In this document: positions 1 through 9,266 of the stretch, piece by piece
Layout of the letters: the number at the start of each line of letters is the position of its first letter
How positions within the stretch are numbered: the first letter of the stretch is position 1
Assembly (NCBI GenBank): GCA_963757265.1
Contig: CAVWRA010000012.1
Location: forward strand, 1-64,000
Length of the DNA: 64,000 nt
Direction: 5' to 3'
Source of the DNA: CAIVVT01 sp963757265
Lineage (GTDB): Bacteria > Acidobacteriota > Terriglobia > Bryobacterales > Bryobacteraceae
Program-made: the position numbers and the translations under genes
Notes under the pieces: generated by a model
The model's database searches: none
What the model was told of the DNA's origin: nothing
What the model saw: only the letters and a program-made list of their open reading frames with translations

Positions 1-196
1 GCGATCTCATAGCGCCCGTGCTCGGAGTGTCCTTGACGGCCTTGTCGAAGAGCACCTTGTCCGGTTGCTGGGTGTCCTTGGTGATCGGGTTTTCGTACTT
101 CTTATGAACGCAGCCGCCGCTCACAACCAGAGCCAGCAGCGACACAGCCGCCAAAAATGGTTTTGCCTTAGTCCAACACACCAGAGCATGCCTCAT
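1..196 (-). CDS. bamD: BamD-like outer-membrane assembly lipoprotein, N-terminal part (runs off window)
   Basis: The readable N-terminus has a hydrophobic signal segment ending in SGGC, a lipoprotein-type cysteine. A mature start reading VHKKYENPITKDTQQPDK follows, which matches my memory of acidobacterial BamD. BamD is the TPR lipoprotein that helps BamA insert beta-barrels into the outer membrane. The start is ATG at 196. Near the window edge the frame gives DTPSTGAMRS, but the adjacent frame gives EHGRYEI, the expected start of the first TPR. The frame therefore appears to shift by one or two bases around positions 24-30. The neighbouring rpe and rsmB carry similar breaks, so sequence error is more likely than gene loss. 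Only about 65 residues are visible, so the identity is good but not certain. Confidence 0.65.
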   Translation of the reverse strand, partial: MRHALVCWTKAKPFLAAVSLLALVVSGGCVHKKYENPITKDTQQPDKVLFDKAVKDTPSTGAMRS

Positions 197-333
197 GCGG
201 AAGAGTGCCCTCTTTCGTGTTTATAAAACAGGTCCTCACGCTCAGCCAGCAAGACCTTAGCTGGAGCTTTGAACCGCCAGCGGACTGGACCGTTCCGAGG
301 CTGCGCGCGCCGGGCCGTGCGACCCAGCGGCAG

Positions 334-1004
334 CTCAACCAATGACTCCCGGCACCACGCGCACCCTCGGCCAGACGCCTCACCGCGAGGGCCGGGTCGG
401 GCTCGCCGAAGACGCTCGAGCCCACCACAGAGAACCATCCACACCAGCTTCCGCCGCTACTCCTCCATTATCCAACGTAATGCCACCGTCGATCTCGATG
501 GCGAAGCTAACTACTGCGGGCGCGCAATTCCCGCAGCCGGCCAACCTTGTGAGGGACATACGGGACGAAATGCTGGCCGCCGAAGCCGGGGTTGACGCTC
601 ATCAACAACACGTAGTCGCAGAAACCCACAACGTGCTCCAGCATGGAAAGCGGCGTGGCTGGGTCCAGCACCGCGCCGGCCCTGGCGCCCTCCGCCTGGA
701 TCATGGGGCGTCAATGAAGGTGCGGGCAGGCCTCTGCTGGACGGAGACGCAGTCTGCACAGGCTTCGATGAATACCGGGGCGAAACGGTCGGCGTTCGGT
801 GATGATCAGGTGGACGTCCAGCCTCGGCCCGGGTGAACTTGCGCAGGGAAGCGACCACCGGCACACCGATGCTCAGATTGGGCACGAAATTGCCGTCCAT
901 GATGTCGCAATGGAGGGTCGTGATCCCGGCCGACTCGACAGCGCGAACCTGTTCGCCAAGTCGCGTGAAGTCCGCCGCCAGAATCGAAGGGGAACTTAGG
1001 CCAT
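334..1004 (-). pseudogene. rpe: Ribulose-phosphate 3-epimerase, broken by several frameshifts
   Basis: Rpe interconverts ribulose 5-phosphate and xylulose 5-phosphate in the pentose phosphate pathway. Its signatures appear in order but in different minus-strand frames: PSILAADFTRLGEQVRAVE, then HCDIMDGNFVPNLSIG, LDVHLIITE, SVNPGFGGQHF, AIEIDGGITLDN and VVGSSVFGEPDPA. The presumed ATG at 1004 is followed by GCC TAA, so even the start needs one indel. At least five indels are needed to restore about 220 residues, the normal family length. Catalytic motifs are otherwise well preserved and substitutions look few, which fits sequencing indels rather than an old pseudogene. Coordinates of the ends are approximate. 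Confidence 0.75.
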
Positions 1005-1023
1005 CGGGGAAAGCCTCTTCAGG

Positions 1024-2158
1024 TTAACACCGCCGCGTCGAGGCCGATCTCCAGGGTGGCCGCCGCAGACGCAGCCAGCCGCTCGGCGCGGACGCGGTCG
1101 GGGGCCACGGTGCGGACACGTCCTCATTCTCTTCCCGCTCCAGGGAGCAGGTGGAATACACCAGTCGCCCGCCCGGCTTCAGGCAGTTCAAAGCGTGACC
1201 GAGGATGCGGCGCTGGCGCGGGGCATGGGCGGCGAGGTCCCTTCCTTCAGGCGCCAGCGGATCTCCGGGTGCGCGGGCCAGGGTGCCCGTCCCGGAGCAG
1301 GGCGCGTCGACGGATGCGATCGAAGACCGCAGGGAAAGGCAGAGGTTTGGCGGCGTCGAGACGCACCAGATGCGCGCCGGCGGCGTGGAACTCGCGCAGC
1401 CGGGCGGCGCTGGAGTCGCAGGCGACGGCAGCAGGCCGGGCGTTCTCGAGAGCCTGGGCGGTCTTGTTACCCGGCGCGGCGCAGAGGTCGAGGAACAGCT
1501 GGCTGGGCTCGAGTTCCAACAGCGGGCGACGGTCTGCGAACCGATGTCCTGGCGGCGGGCGCGGACGGGCGGCGGCCATGCAGACGCCAGCAGCCGGCCA
1601 GAGCGGTCGAACTCACAGCCGGGCGGACGCTCGGGGACGGCCAGGCGAAATGAGTCTGTGGTGGGCGCAGGCCGGCTTCTCCCAGACGGCGCGCCGATTC
1701 GAGGCCGAAGCGGCTGACCAGCGCCGCCACAGCCAGGCCGGGAGCGAGTATTCCAACGCCTCATCGCCCCATTTTGAGGGCAGCGGCGGCAGGCGCCGCA
1801 GGATGGCGTTGACCAGCGCGGCCGCCGGGAGCTTGCGGGCGCGCTTGATGAGATCGACGCTCTCGCTCACGGCGGCATGATCGGGCACGCGGTCGAGAAA
1901 GCGCATCTGGTACACGCCCATTTCAATCGCGATCAGGACGCGCGGATCCATCTGGTCGGGGCGGCGGCTGGCCACGCGCGCGATGAGCGCGTGCAGTTGA
2001 GCGCGGCGGCGCAACACGCCGTAGACGATTTCCGTGGCCAGGCCGGCTTCACGCGAATCGACACCGGCCAATGCGCGGTCGAGGGTTTCACCGGACTGGG
2101 CGCCGTCGGCGACTGCCAGCAGGACGTCGAAGGCGATCTGGCGGGCTTTAGCCTGCAT
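1024..2158 (-). pseudogene. rsmB: 16S rRNA (cytosine-967-C5)-methyltransferase RsmB, frameshifted
   Basis: The first ~140 residues from ATG 2158 form an intact NusB-like RNA-binding domain (MQAKARQIAFDVLLAVADGA, later LVNAILRRLP). The reading then jumps between frames. LVSRFGLESARRLGEAGLRP, the SAM-binding motif FLDLCAAPGNKT, the catalytic DAPCSGTGTLAR and STCSLEREENE are all recognisable, but they are not in one frame. At least four indels are needed. Both cysteines used by RsmB-type m5C methyltransferases (in PCSG and TCSL) are present. The order rsmB, rpe, bamD on one strand looks like a housekeeping run. The 5' end lies inside a terminal inverted repeat, described separately. Confidence 0.8.
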
Positions 2159-2342
2159 TTCTCACCATCACCCGGCTGCGGCTTGCGGGAGGCCAGCGTC
2201 TACTTCGTTGCGCTGGGCCCAGGGGGCACCCCCCGTACTCGACGTACAGTTGAAGTACGCCTCCGTGCGGCTCCCGTCGCACGCCTCGTAGCCGCAGACC
2301 CCGCGCCGCGCCTCGCTGCGGGCGTGGTGAGAAATGCAGGCT
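2150..2342. repeat. 193-bp element with 18-bp perfect terminal inverted repeats
   Basis: Positions 2150-2167 and 2325-2342 are exact reverse complements. The right arm reads tggtgagaaatgcaggct. The interior is very GC-rich and contains three spaced copies of GTAC within 2235-2260. It fills the divergent region between rsmB and ttcA, and the rsmB start codon (2158) falls inside the left arm. There is no ORF of its own. It could be a MITE or REP-type intergenic repeat, or a long structured leader. Without a genome-wide search the copy number is unknown. Confidence 0.6.
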
Positions 2343-2353
2343 GGGCACCCCCT

Positions 2354-2359
2354 TATAAT
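2354..2359 (+). promoter_or_regulatory. Consensus -10 box directly before ttcA
   Basis: TATAAT is followed by six bases and then the TTG start of ttcA at 2366. Transcription from this box would begin at or next to the start codon, giving a leaderless mRNA. No clear -35 box is visible at 16-18 bp upstream. Confidence 0.55.
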
Positions 2360-2365
2360 AGGGAC

Positions 2366-3172
2366 TTGGAGCTCAAGAAAGTCATTCTGCACCGGGTGGG
2401 CGAGGCCGTCGCGCGTTACAAGATGATCCGCGCGGGCGACCGCGTGGCGGTCGGTTTCTCGGGCGGCAAGGATTCTTTCACGCTGCTGGCGGCGCTGCTG
2501 GCGCTCCGCGAGCGGGCGCCGATCGAATTCACGGTGCGCGCCTTCACGATCGACCAGGGAAAGTTCTTGAGTCCCATCGAGCCGTGGGGGGAGCTTCTGC
2601 GGGCGAGGGGAGTGGATTGGACCTACCGCATGGACCAGCCGTCGCTGCGGCTGCTGAGCGAGCAACCGGAGCATGGCTGCGACCGCTGCAGCCGCTTCCG
2701 GCGGCGGGCGGTCTACGAGCTATGCCGGGAGCTCGGGGCCAACGTCATTGCGCTGGGGCACACGGCCGACGACTTCTGTGAAGCGTTCCTGCGCAACGCC
2801 ATGTTCACCGGCCAGGTGGCGGCGCTGCCGCCGGTCACGTGGTCGCGGAAGAAAGAGTTCCGGCTGATCCGCCCATTGGTCTTCGTCACGGAGGATCTGA
2901 CCAGGGAGTACGCCGATTCCTGCGGCGCGCCCCTCGTTCCATGTGGCTGTTCGCACAAGACGGGGACGGTGCGGCGGTCGATCCGCGACCTTTTCGCCGA
3001 ATTGGAGAAAGACCATCCACACCTCAAGCAGACGCTGCTGACGGCGATGAGCAACCTCGCGCCGTCGCGACTGCTGGATCTGCGTTACCTGTCCCTCGAA
3101 CCGGGCGGGGCAGCAGAATCGCCCCAGACTCCCTTCCCGCTTCTGGACGAAGGCGCATTGACTGAACCGTAG
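2366..3172 (+). CDS. ttcA: TtcA-like tRNA 2-thiocytidine synthetase
   Basis: TtcA-family enzymes adenylate and thiolate cytidine 32 of certain tRNAs using an iron-sulfur cluster. The protein has the PP-loop SGGKDSFTLL near residue 35, a cysteine pair in HGCDRCSR, the ALGHTADD motif, and a third cysteine region reading PCGCSHKTG. E. coli TtcA has PCNLCGS at that place. The C-terminal LKQTLLTAMSNLAPSRLLD also matches the family. Length from TTG 2366 is 268 residues, slightly short of the roughly 300 usual. TTG was chosen because it gives the conserved KKVILHRVGEAVARY N-terminus and lies six bases after TATAAT. An upstream in-frame extension would translate the repeat element and is rejected. 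Confidence 0.85.
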   Translation: MELKKVILHRVGEAVARYKMIRAGDRVAVGFSGGKDSFTLLAALLALRERAPIEFTVRAFTIDQGKFLSPIEPWGELLRARGVDWTYRMDQPSLRLLSEQPEHGCDRCSRFRRRAVYELCRELGANVIALGHTADDFCEAFLRNAMFTGQVAALPPVTWSRKKEFRLIRPLVFVTEDLTREYADSCGAPLVPCGCSHKTGTVRRSIRDLFAELEKDHPHLKQTLLTAMSNLAPSRLLDLRYLSLEPGGAAESPQTPFPLLDEGALTEP

Positions 3173-3370
3173 CGGCTGAGAAGCGTTCTGAGCCATCCTC
3201 AAGCCTGGCGGCGAGGCCGGGAGAAAACGCTCGCGCATCCGCTCCCTGGCCGTTGTGGCTCAGAAACGGCGGCTCTGCAAGGGCCTCGGCGGTGCCGCAC
3301 TTCTCATTGCGCTAGCGGGGTCGCGTCAACAGCATCCACCTTCCGCGCACAGTTATCCTGGTGGAAGAAC

Positions 3371-4948
3371 ATGCGCCTGGGAATTGATTTCGGCACTTCG
3401 CGTATCGTCGTGGCGGTGGCCGACCGGGGGAACTACCCGGTGGTTTCTTTCGAAGCCGCGGAGGACCAGGCAGTCGAGTGGATTCCCCCGGTCATCGGTG
3501 TGCACGGGGACGAGATGGCGTACGGTTGGGAGGCGTGGCGGCAGTATGGCAAGCCGGGTTGGAGCCATCTGCGATCGATCAAGAGCGTGCTGGCCAGGGC
3601 CGGTCCGCATTCGCTGGTGCAGTTCGGTTCCACGGCGCTGACGGTGCAGGAGCTGTTGACCGGGCTGGCGCAACAGGTGCGCGTGGAGCTGTGCCGGCAT
3701 TCCAATACCCGACCGGCGGCGGACGAGCCGCTGGAGGCGGTGCTGGGCGTGCCCGCGCTGGCGAATTCCAATCAACGCTACCTGACCGTCGAGGCGTTCA
3801 CGCGGGCCGGCTTCCAGGTGCGGGCCCTGGTGAACGAGCCGTCGGCGGCGGCGGTCGAATTCGGCCACCGGAAAGCGGGCGTGCCGGAGCCGGAGTCGGT
3901 GCTGGTCTACGATTTCGGCGGCGGCACGTTCGACGTCTCACTGGTGCGGCGCGAGGAGAACGCGTTTCAGGTGCTGGCCAGCGAGAGCCTGCCGTCGCTG
4001 GGCGGCGACGATTTCGACGATGTGCTGGCCGAACTCGCATTGCGCCAGGCAGGACGGCTGGAGGAACGGCACGGCCTGAGCCAGGAGCAGGAGTTTGTGC
4101 TGATCGAGGAATGCCGTCAGAAGAAAGAAGCGATCCATCCCAACTCGCGCAAGATCACGTTGGAACTGGACGCAGTGGGCGCGGCGTGGGGCGAGGTGGC
4201 GGTGCCGGTGGCGGAGTATTACGAGGCCTGCCTGCCGATGGTCGAGGAGACGCTGGCGCTGACCGAGCAGGTGTTGGAGAAATGCGGCAGCCCGGCCAAG
4301 CCGCCGGTGCTGTACCTGACGGGCGGCGCGAGCGAGTTGCCGCTGGTGGGCCGGATGGTACGGGAGCGGTTCGGGCGGCGGGTGCACCGCAGCGCGTATA
4401 TGCGCTCGGCCACGGCGATCGGGCTGGCGATTCACGCCGAAGGCGCGTTGCCGGCGCCGCTGCAGGAGCGCTTTACGCGGCACTTCGGCCTGTGGAGAGA
4501 GGCCGAGGGCGGGGACCGGATCGTGTTCGATCCGCTGATCCTCCGAGGCGCGCCGCTGCCTCAGCCGGGCGCGCCGCCGATTCGCTTCGGGTGTGGATAC
4601 TCGCCGGCGCACAACATCGGACATTACCGCTTCCTGGAATGCACGGCCCTGGACGAGGCCGGCGCGCCGACGGGCGATCTGACGCCCTGGGACGAGATCC
4701 GCTTCCCGTTCGATCCGCGCCTGGCCGGACTGGCCGACCTGTCGGGCATCCCCGTGGAGCGCCACGAGATCAACGCCGGGCAGCGCATCGAGGAAGAATA
4801 CGAGGTCAGCAGCTCGGGAACCGTCACGGTGCGGCTGCGAAACGTCACGGCGGCGTATCAGCGCGAATATCTCCTGGGCCGCTGGGCCGCCAAAAAGGCC
4901 CCGGCGGCCACGGCGCGGCGCCGGCATAGGGCGCGGCCGGGCAGCTGA
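3371..4948 (+). CDS. Hsp70 (DnaK)-family protein without the long C-terminal lid
   Basis: This is a cytoplasmic Hsp70-type ATPase. The two phosphate motifs GIDFGTSRIVVAV (residue 4 on) and VYDFGGGTFDVSL (about 180), NEPSAAAVEFG, and the adenosine motif YLTGGASELP (about 315) define a complete nucleotide-binding domain. After residue ~370 there is only about 150 residues of mixed beta-type sequence ending in an Arg/Lys/Ala-rich tail. The usual helical lid and EEVD-like end are missing. At 525 residues it is shorter than DnaK (about 640) and closer to stand-alone YegD-like or acidobacterial Hsp70 proteins. ATG 3371 is preceded by a GGTGGAAG ribosome site. No dnaJ or grpE gene is adjacent, so its client is unknown. 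Confidence 0.85.
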   Translation: MRLGIDFGTSRIVVAVADRGNYPVVSFEAAEDQAVEWIPPVIGVHGDEMAYGWEAWRQYGKPGWSHLRSIKSVLARAGPHSLVQFGSTALTVQELLTGLAQQVRVELCRHSNTRPAADEPLEAVLGVPALANSNQRYLTVEAFTRAGFQVRALVNEPSAAAVEFGHRKAGVPEPESVLVYDFGGGTFDVSLVRREENAFQVLASESLPSLGGDDFDDVLAELALRQAGRLEERHGLSQEQEFVLIEECRQKKEAIHPNSRKITLELDAVGAAWGEVAVPVAEYYEACLPMVEETLALTEQVLEKCGSPAKPPVLYLTGGASELPLVGRMVRERFGRRVHRSAYMRSATAIGLAIHAEGALPAPLQERFTRHFGLWREAEGGDRIVFDPLILRGAPLPQPGAPPIRFGCGYSPAHNIGHYRFLECTALDEAGAPTGDLTPWDEIRFPFDPRLAGLADLSGIPVERHEINAGQRIEEEYEVSSSGTVTVRLRNVTAAYQREYLLGRWAAKKAPAATARRRHRARPGS

Positions 4949-5199
4949 GAGGAGGGTCGTGGGGGTCCGTCGACTGCTGGAGCCGAGCGGGAAGGGAAGA
5001 GCAAAAGCAGTGGTTACGAGGGGGCCGTTGGCGGTACAATCGACCCTGGCCCAGCTTGCAATCTGGGGTTGGATCGTAGGGAAGCGGCGTCGAATCGAAC
5101 CCAATCGAAATCAGAAACCAGCATCGCCGTTCGGGCTATGGTCATGATCATCAGGCTCCCGAATACAAGAGTGAAATTACCGAAGGAGTGAAACGGCGC

Positions 5200-6423
5200 A
5201 TGTCTGCAACATCTGATCATGAGGCTGCCCCTCGCGAAGCCTCGCGCCTGGAGGGCTTCGATTGGTATCCTTGGGCGCTCGCGGCCGTCGTACTGCTGAC
5301 CAGAGTGCTGACCAGGTCGCAGTTGTATTCCTTGGATGGCCCGAAACACCTGAAGGCCATTCTGAATCACACCTATCTGATCCAACCGCCCGGGTATTGG
5401 CTCTTCAACCGGCTGATGGGTCTGTTCAGTGATCCGGTGCTCGCCATATCCATCTTCAACATTTCATGTTCGGTGCTGGGTGTCGTTGTCTTCTACTACT
5501 GTGCACGTTGTTTTTTCGCCCGTAGGTCATTTGCCATGTGGGGCGCCGCTATTTACGCCGGGATCTTCTACGCGTGGTTCTCCGCCGAGATTCACTGTAC
5601 CTACGCACCGCAGTTGTTATTTCCCGTTTTGGTCCTCTACGGTTTCTTACAACACGAACGAACAGGCCGGGCCTGGTATCTCTATCTGGCGGCCGTGGCG
5701 TTCGGAATTGGCGCCGGAATGAGGCCGTCCGACGGCGCATTTCTCCTGCCCTACGTGTGCTGGCGCCTGATCCGGCTCCGTCCCCGCCACCGCGCGGTGA
5801 TTGCATGCGCCGTGATCACCGTTGTCTGTCTGGCCTGGCTAGTGCCCACCGCACTGGCCTATCAGCGCCTTCATTGGTCTTCCCTGTCGACACAGTATCC
5901 CGGATCGGTCGGCAATTACTTTGTCCTCCAGACCAGCCAGGAATCGATCGTCGCAAAGGGCTTCGACCCTCAGGCGCTGGCCAATGTCACCCGCGTGGTT
6001 GTGGCCCTGTCATTCGCGTTCTGGCCCTTCCTGCTGCCTCTCGTGATCCGCCGCGGCAAAGGACTCGATTCACGCGCCGTTGAGCTGGCGATCTGGATCG
6101 TTCCAGGGCTCATCTTTTTTCTGGTCGTCTATATGGCACAAGCCCCGTACCTCAACTTCATGACGGCCCCGCTCATCCTGATGGGTCTCTTATTACTGGA
6201 GAATTGCACTCAGCGGCTCACAATCACGACAGCGGTGCTGTGCCTCGCGTGGAACGTTGGATTCTTTCTGTTCTTCCGGCCGATCGTTACCCCGAGTTTG
6301 CCCCCGAACGTCATCAATGTTTATGCCGGACGGTTTACGTGGTTCAGCTTGCGGCATCAAGCCCAACCGGACCTGCACGAGGTACTCAGGAACCCTACCT
6401 GGATACTGGGCGACAAACCTTAA
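5200..6423 (+). CDS. Multi-pass membrane glycosyltransferase, GT39/PMT-like
   Basis: About 407 residues with around ten hydrophobic segments (for example LAISIFNISCSVLGVVVFYY and AVIACAVITVVCLAWLVP). The first loop contains YSLDGPKHLKAI, the acidic first-loop position typical of polyprenyl-phosphate-sugar-dependent transferases. Such enzymes move a sugar from a lipid-phosphate carrier to protein or glycan on the outer face of the inner membrane. The next gene encodes a DPM-type synthase that could make the donor. A GTG at 5188 also opens the frame, but AAGGAG (5183-5188) is placed for ATG 5200, so that start is used. The exact substrate cannot be read. Confidence 0.65.
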   Translation: MSATSDHEAAPREASRLEGFDWYPWALAAVVLLTRVLTRSQLYSLDGPKHLKAILNHTYLIQPPGYWLFNRLMGLFSDPVLAISIFNISCSVLGVVVFYYCARCFFARRSFAMWGAAIYAGIFYAWFSAEIHCTYAPQLLFPVLVLYGFLQHERTGRAWYLYLAAVAFGIGAGMRPSDGAFLLPYVCWRLIRLRPRHRAVIACAVITVVCLAWLVPTALAYQRLHWSSLSTQYPGSVGNYFVLQTSQESIVAKGFDPQALANVTRVVVALSFAFWPFLLPLVIRRGKGLDSRAVELAIWIVPGLIFFLVVYMAQAPYLNFMTAPLILMGLLLLENCTQRLTITTAVLCLAWNVGFFLFFRPIVTPSLPPNVINVYAGRFTWFSLRHQAQPDLHEVLRNPTWILGDKP

Positions 6424-6611
6424 TCACCTAATCCGGCGTATCCATGCTGCCTGGAGAATGAGTGCATAGGATTTGGTGCACAACCGCACCACGCTCCCGC
6501 CATCGATAGCGGCTGAGAGGGCGGAGCGGATGTCAGAGTGGAAGCAGGCCAGGGAATTGCCCCAATCACCCTGAATATAGAGGCTGACGGATTGCAGGCT
6601 GGAAGGTGAAT

Positions 6612-7350
6612 ATGGGAACAGCGGATTCTGGTTGTTAGCCCCACTTACAATGAACGGGACAATCTCCCCGAATTTGTCTTCCGGGTCTGGCAGGCTGTGC
6701 CCGGCGCGCATATCCTCGTGGTTGACGACAACTCACCCCGTGGCACGGGCGAATTAGCGGACCAGCTCGCCGAGCATCACCCGGATCGTCTGTTCGTGCT
6801 GCATCGCGAGCGCAAGGCCGGGCTCGGACGCGCCTACGTGGCTGGTTTTCAATGGGCGCTGCGGGAAGGCTACGACGCCATCGTGCAATTGGACGCCGCC
6901 CTGTCCCATGACCCGGCCGAGATTCCGCTGCTGCTTTCGGGACTCGGCGACGCCTGGCTGATTCTGGGCTCCAGATACGTCAATGGGGTGCGGGTGCTGA
7001 ACTGGGATTTCAAGCGGCTCCTGCTGAGCTGGAGCGCGTCCCTTTACGTGCGCATCTTCACCGGCATGCCTTTCACGGACTCCACGGGCGGATTCAAATG
7101 CTGGCGCCGTGAAGCGTTGCTGGCCATTGACCTGGACAACCTTTTCGCCAACGGTTACATATTCCAGGTTGAAACCACATTTGAGCTGTGGCATCGCGGA
7201 TTCGAAATCCGCGAAGCGCCGATCGTCTTCACCGAGCGCCAGATTGGGGAGTCGAAGATGGACCTCGCGATCATCCGCGAGGCCGCCTTCGGCGTGCTGC
7301 GCATTGCCGCGCGCCGCCTGAGGCGGCCTCCGCAGGCGCGTTCAAGCTAG
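6612..7350 (+). CDS. Polyprenol-phosphate mannose synthase-like GT2 glycosyltransferase, start frameshifted, altered DxD
   Basis: A GT2 glycosyltransferase of the dolichol/polyprenol-phosphate mannose synthase type, which transfers mannose or a similar sugar from a nucleotide donor to a lipid phosphate. Visible motifs are LVVSPTYNERDNLPEF, ILVVDDNSPRGTG, GLGRAYVAGF, STGGFKCWR and a C-terminal QVETTFELWHRGFEI. The catalytic DxD region reads QLDAALSHDP instead of the usual DADLSHDP, so the second Asp is Ala (one base different). The frame opens after a TGA at 6607 with no standard start. ATG 6612 after GGAAGGTG would join the frame if GGG at 6614-6616 had one G fewer, giving MEQRILVVSPTYNER. 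I read this as a one-base indel. Confidence 0.75.
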
Positions 7351-7403
7351 CGGTCTCCCTGAACCACCACGATCCGATGGCGCCCCCGCGCACCGGCGGA
7401 CGC

Positions 7404-8384
7404 CTATTCCCCGGCGCGCTTGAGATCCTCAGCGATCCAGCGGTAAAGACGGCCTTCGGAATGTGGCCGGGACCAGATTCGATAAAATCCGCGCGGCGTC
7501 ATGAATTGGTGTAAGGCCACGCGATACTTGAGCAGCACCAGCATGTAGTGCAGTGGCGGATCCATGAGGACTGCGCCGCCGCCGCGGTGCGTATCGAGGG
7601 CCTCCGACATGCCGGATGCCATGGCGGCCGCGGCCGTGCAGCGGGAGAGAATCTCGAGGTCCAAAACCCAATTGCGGCCCTTACCCTGCAGATAAGTGCA
7701 ACGTTCAGGCGGCAGATCCAGGCCGAAGGCCGCATACTTCGGGTCCACGCAGTGCCGGTCCGCCTCATCCGGGACCGGGTTCATCCCGGTGACGAGAACA
7801 TGGCAGTCAAAGTCGTTGATCAAGCGCCGAAAGACGCGCGAGTACTTCTCCACCAACGCTTCGCACGAAGGCTGGCCGACGGGCTTGATGGCCGAGTTCC
7901 AGCCGCGGTATCGCCAGACGAAGGCGACGGTCTTGCGCTTGCGAAACAGATCCTCCGGGACGCCGTACTGCTCCATCGCCGCGGGAACCTGCCGGCGCCC
8001 CTCGGCGCTCAATTGCAGACGCTGGGAGGGTTGGAGTGGCAGGGAACCCCTCAGGTCCGACCAGAAAATCCGGTTCCTGGTGCGATCGATCTTGGCCAGT
8101 ACATCAGCGGGTAAATGGGCGAGAACCTCCTGTTGCAGTTCGAGGTCAAAAACCTGGTATTGCAGGAATTCGTCAAGCGGTGTTGAAAGCAGTTCCTCCC
8201 ACGGCGAGAAGCACTCGGCGAAGGACAGATCCATTTTCTCAAACCCCAAACGGCGGTCCGGCTCCGAGGCGAACAAATAAAACTGGGCGCCCGGATGGCG
8301 CTCCGCAAACAGTCGCAGGCTCGTCGCCTGCCAGTAGTAGTCGCCGTAAGCGCCGTGGAGGATACTGCCGATCTTACGTGCCAT
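7404..8384 (-). CDS. Unrecognised protein, possible glycosyltransferase, last gene of a deoxysugar-type operon
   Basis: 326 residues with no family I can name firmly. It opens with KIGSILHGAYGDYYWQATSL, resembling the N-terminal Rossmann strand and loop of GT-B enzymes such as heptosyltransferases. Later stretches are FVWRYRGWNSAIKPVGQP, HVLVTGMNPVPDEAD and EILSRCTAAAAMASGMSEAL, the last two laid out like the second half of a GT-B fold. There is no signal peptide or membrane segment. It starts 9 nt after the stop of the reductase gene upstream, so it is co-transcribed with two sugar-modifying SDR enzymes. That context is why glycosyl transfer is suspected. Function remains inference. Confidence 0.45.
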   Translation of the reverse strand: MARKIGSILHGAYGDYYWQATSLRLFAERHPGAQFYLFASEPDRRLGFEKMDLSFAECFSPWEELLSTPLDEFLQYQVFDLELQQEVLAHLPADVLAKIDRTRNRIFWSDLRGSLPLQPSQRLQLSAEGRRQVPAAMEQYGVPEDLFRKRKTVAFVWRYRGWNSAIKPVGQPSCEALVEKYSRVFRRLINDFDCHVLVTGMNPVPDEADRHCVDPKYAAFGLDLPPERCTYLQGKGRNWVLDLEILSRCTAAAAMASGMSEALDTHRGGGAVLMDPPLHYMLVLLKYRVALHQFMTPRGFYRIWSRPHSEGRLYRWIAEDLKRAGE

Positions 8385-8393
8385 GCTTGCCGC

Positions 8394-9266
8394 TTACGCG
8401 CGCCCGTTGGCGGCCCGGCCATCGATATAGGATCGAAGCGCGTCCCGCCAGTGGGGCAGATCCTGAAAGCCGAGTGAACGGTAGCGGCGATTGTCGAGGA
8501 CGGAGTAGCCGGGCCGCTTGGCCGGGGTGGGAAACTCCGCGGACGGGACCGGGCTGACGGACGGGTGAAGGTCCATCATTTCGAAAATCGCGGCGGCGAA
8601 TTCATACCACGAGCACTCGCCGGCGCAGGTCAGGTGGTATAGTCCGTAGTCCTCGCGCGCCAGCAGGTTGCGGACGGCGCGGGCCACCTGCATGGTCGGC
8701 GTTGGCGTGCACACCTGGTCGCACACAATCCGCAGCGGCTTGCCCTGGCGCGCCCAGCCGATCATGGACTCGACGAAATTCGTCTTCTTCTCGCGGCTGC
8801 CGGCGTATCCATACAGCCCGCACGTCCGGATGAGGTAATGGCGCTCGTGGAGCGCCTGCACCATCATCTCGCCGGCCGCCTTCGATACGCCGTAAATGGA
8901 CTTCGGCGTGGGAAGGTCTTCCTCCGCGTAGGGTGTACGGCGGGCGCCGTCGAAGACGTAGTCCGTGGAGAAGGAAACCAGCAGCGCACCGCACTCCCGG
9001 GCCGCCAGAGCCAGGTTCCGCAGGCCGTAGACGTTGACCTGGAAAGCCCGTTCCACCTGCGTTTCGCAGTCGTCCACGCGGTGGAAGGCGGAGCAGTTGA
9101 TGATGATGCCAGGGCGGTGCTCGAGCACACAGGCGTTCACCCGCGCGGCATCTTCCACGGGCATGATTTCCTGAGTCGCCGGCAGGATCTCATAATCGCC
9201 GGAGAGCACGGCCGCGAGATCAACACCCAACTGGCCGCGGGCGCCGATCAGCAGAACTCGCGGCAT
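8394..9266 (-). CDS. RfbD-like dTDP-4-dehydrorhamnose reductase family protein
   Basis: An extended SDR enzyme of 290 residues. The N-terminus has a GARGQLG nucleotide-binding loop, then IINCSAFHRVDDCE, the STDYVFDG signature and a YGVSKAAGE active-site region (Tyr-x3-Lys). This matches RfbD, which reduces dTDP-4-keto-rhamnose with NAD(P)H. The start ATG overlaps the stop of the upstream epimerase gene as TGATG, so the two are translationally coupled. No rfbA, rfbB or rfbC is present here, so the true substrate may be another 4-keto sugar. A larger upstream frame (to 9707) is the shadow of the epimerase gene. Confidence 0.8.
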   Translation of the reverse strand: MPRVLLIGARGQLGVDLAAVLSGDYEILPATQEIMPVEDAARVNACVLEHRPGIIINCSAFHRVDDCETQVERAFQVNVYGLRNLALAARECGALLVSFSTDYVFDGARRTPYAEEDLPTPKSIYGVSKAAGEMMVQALHERHYLIRTCGLYGYAGSREKKTNFVESMIGWARQGKPLRIVCDQVCTPTPTMQVARAVRNLLAREDYGLYHLTCAGECSWYEFAAAIFEMMDLHPSVSPVPSAEFPTPAKRPGYSVLDNRRYRSLGFQDLPHWRDALRSYIDGRAANGRA

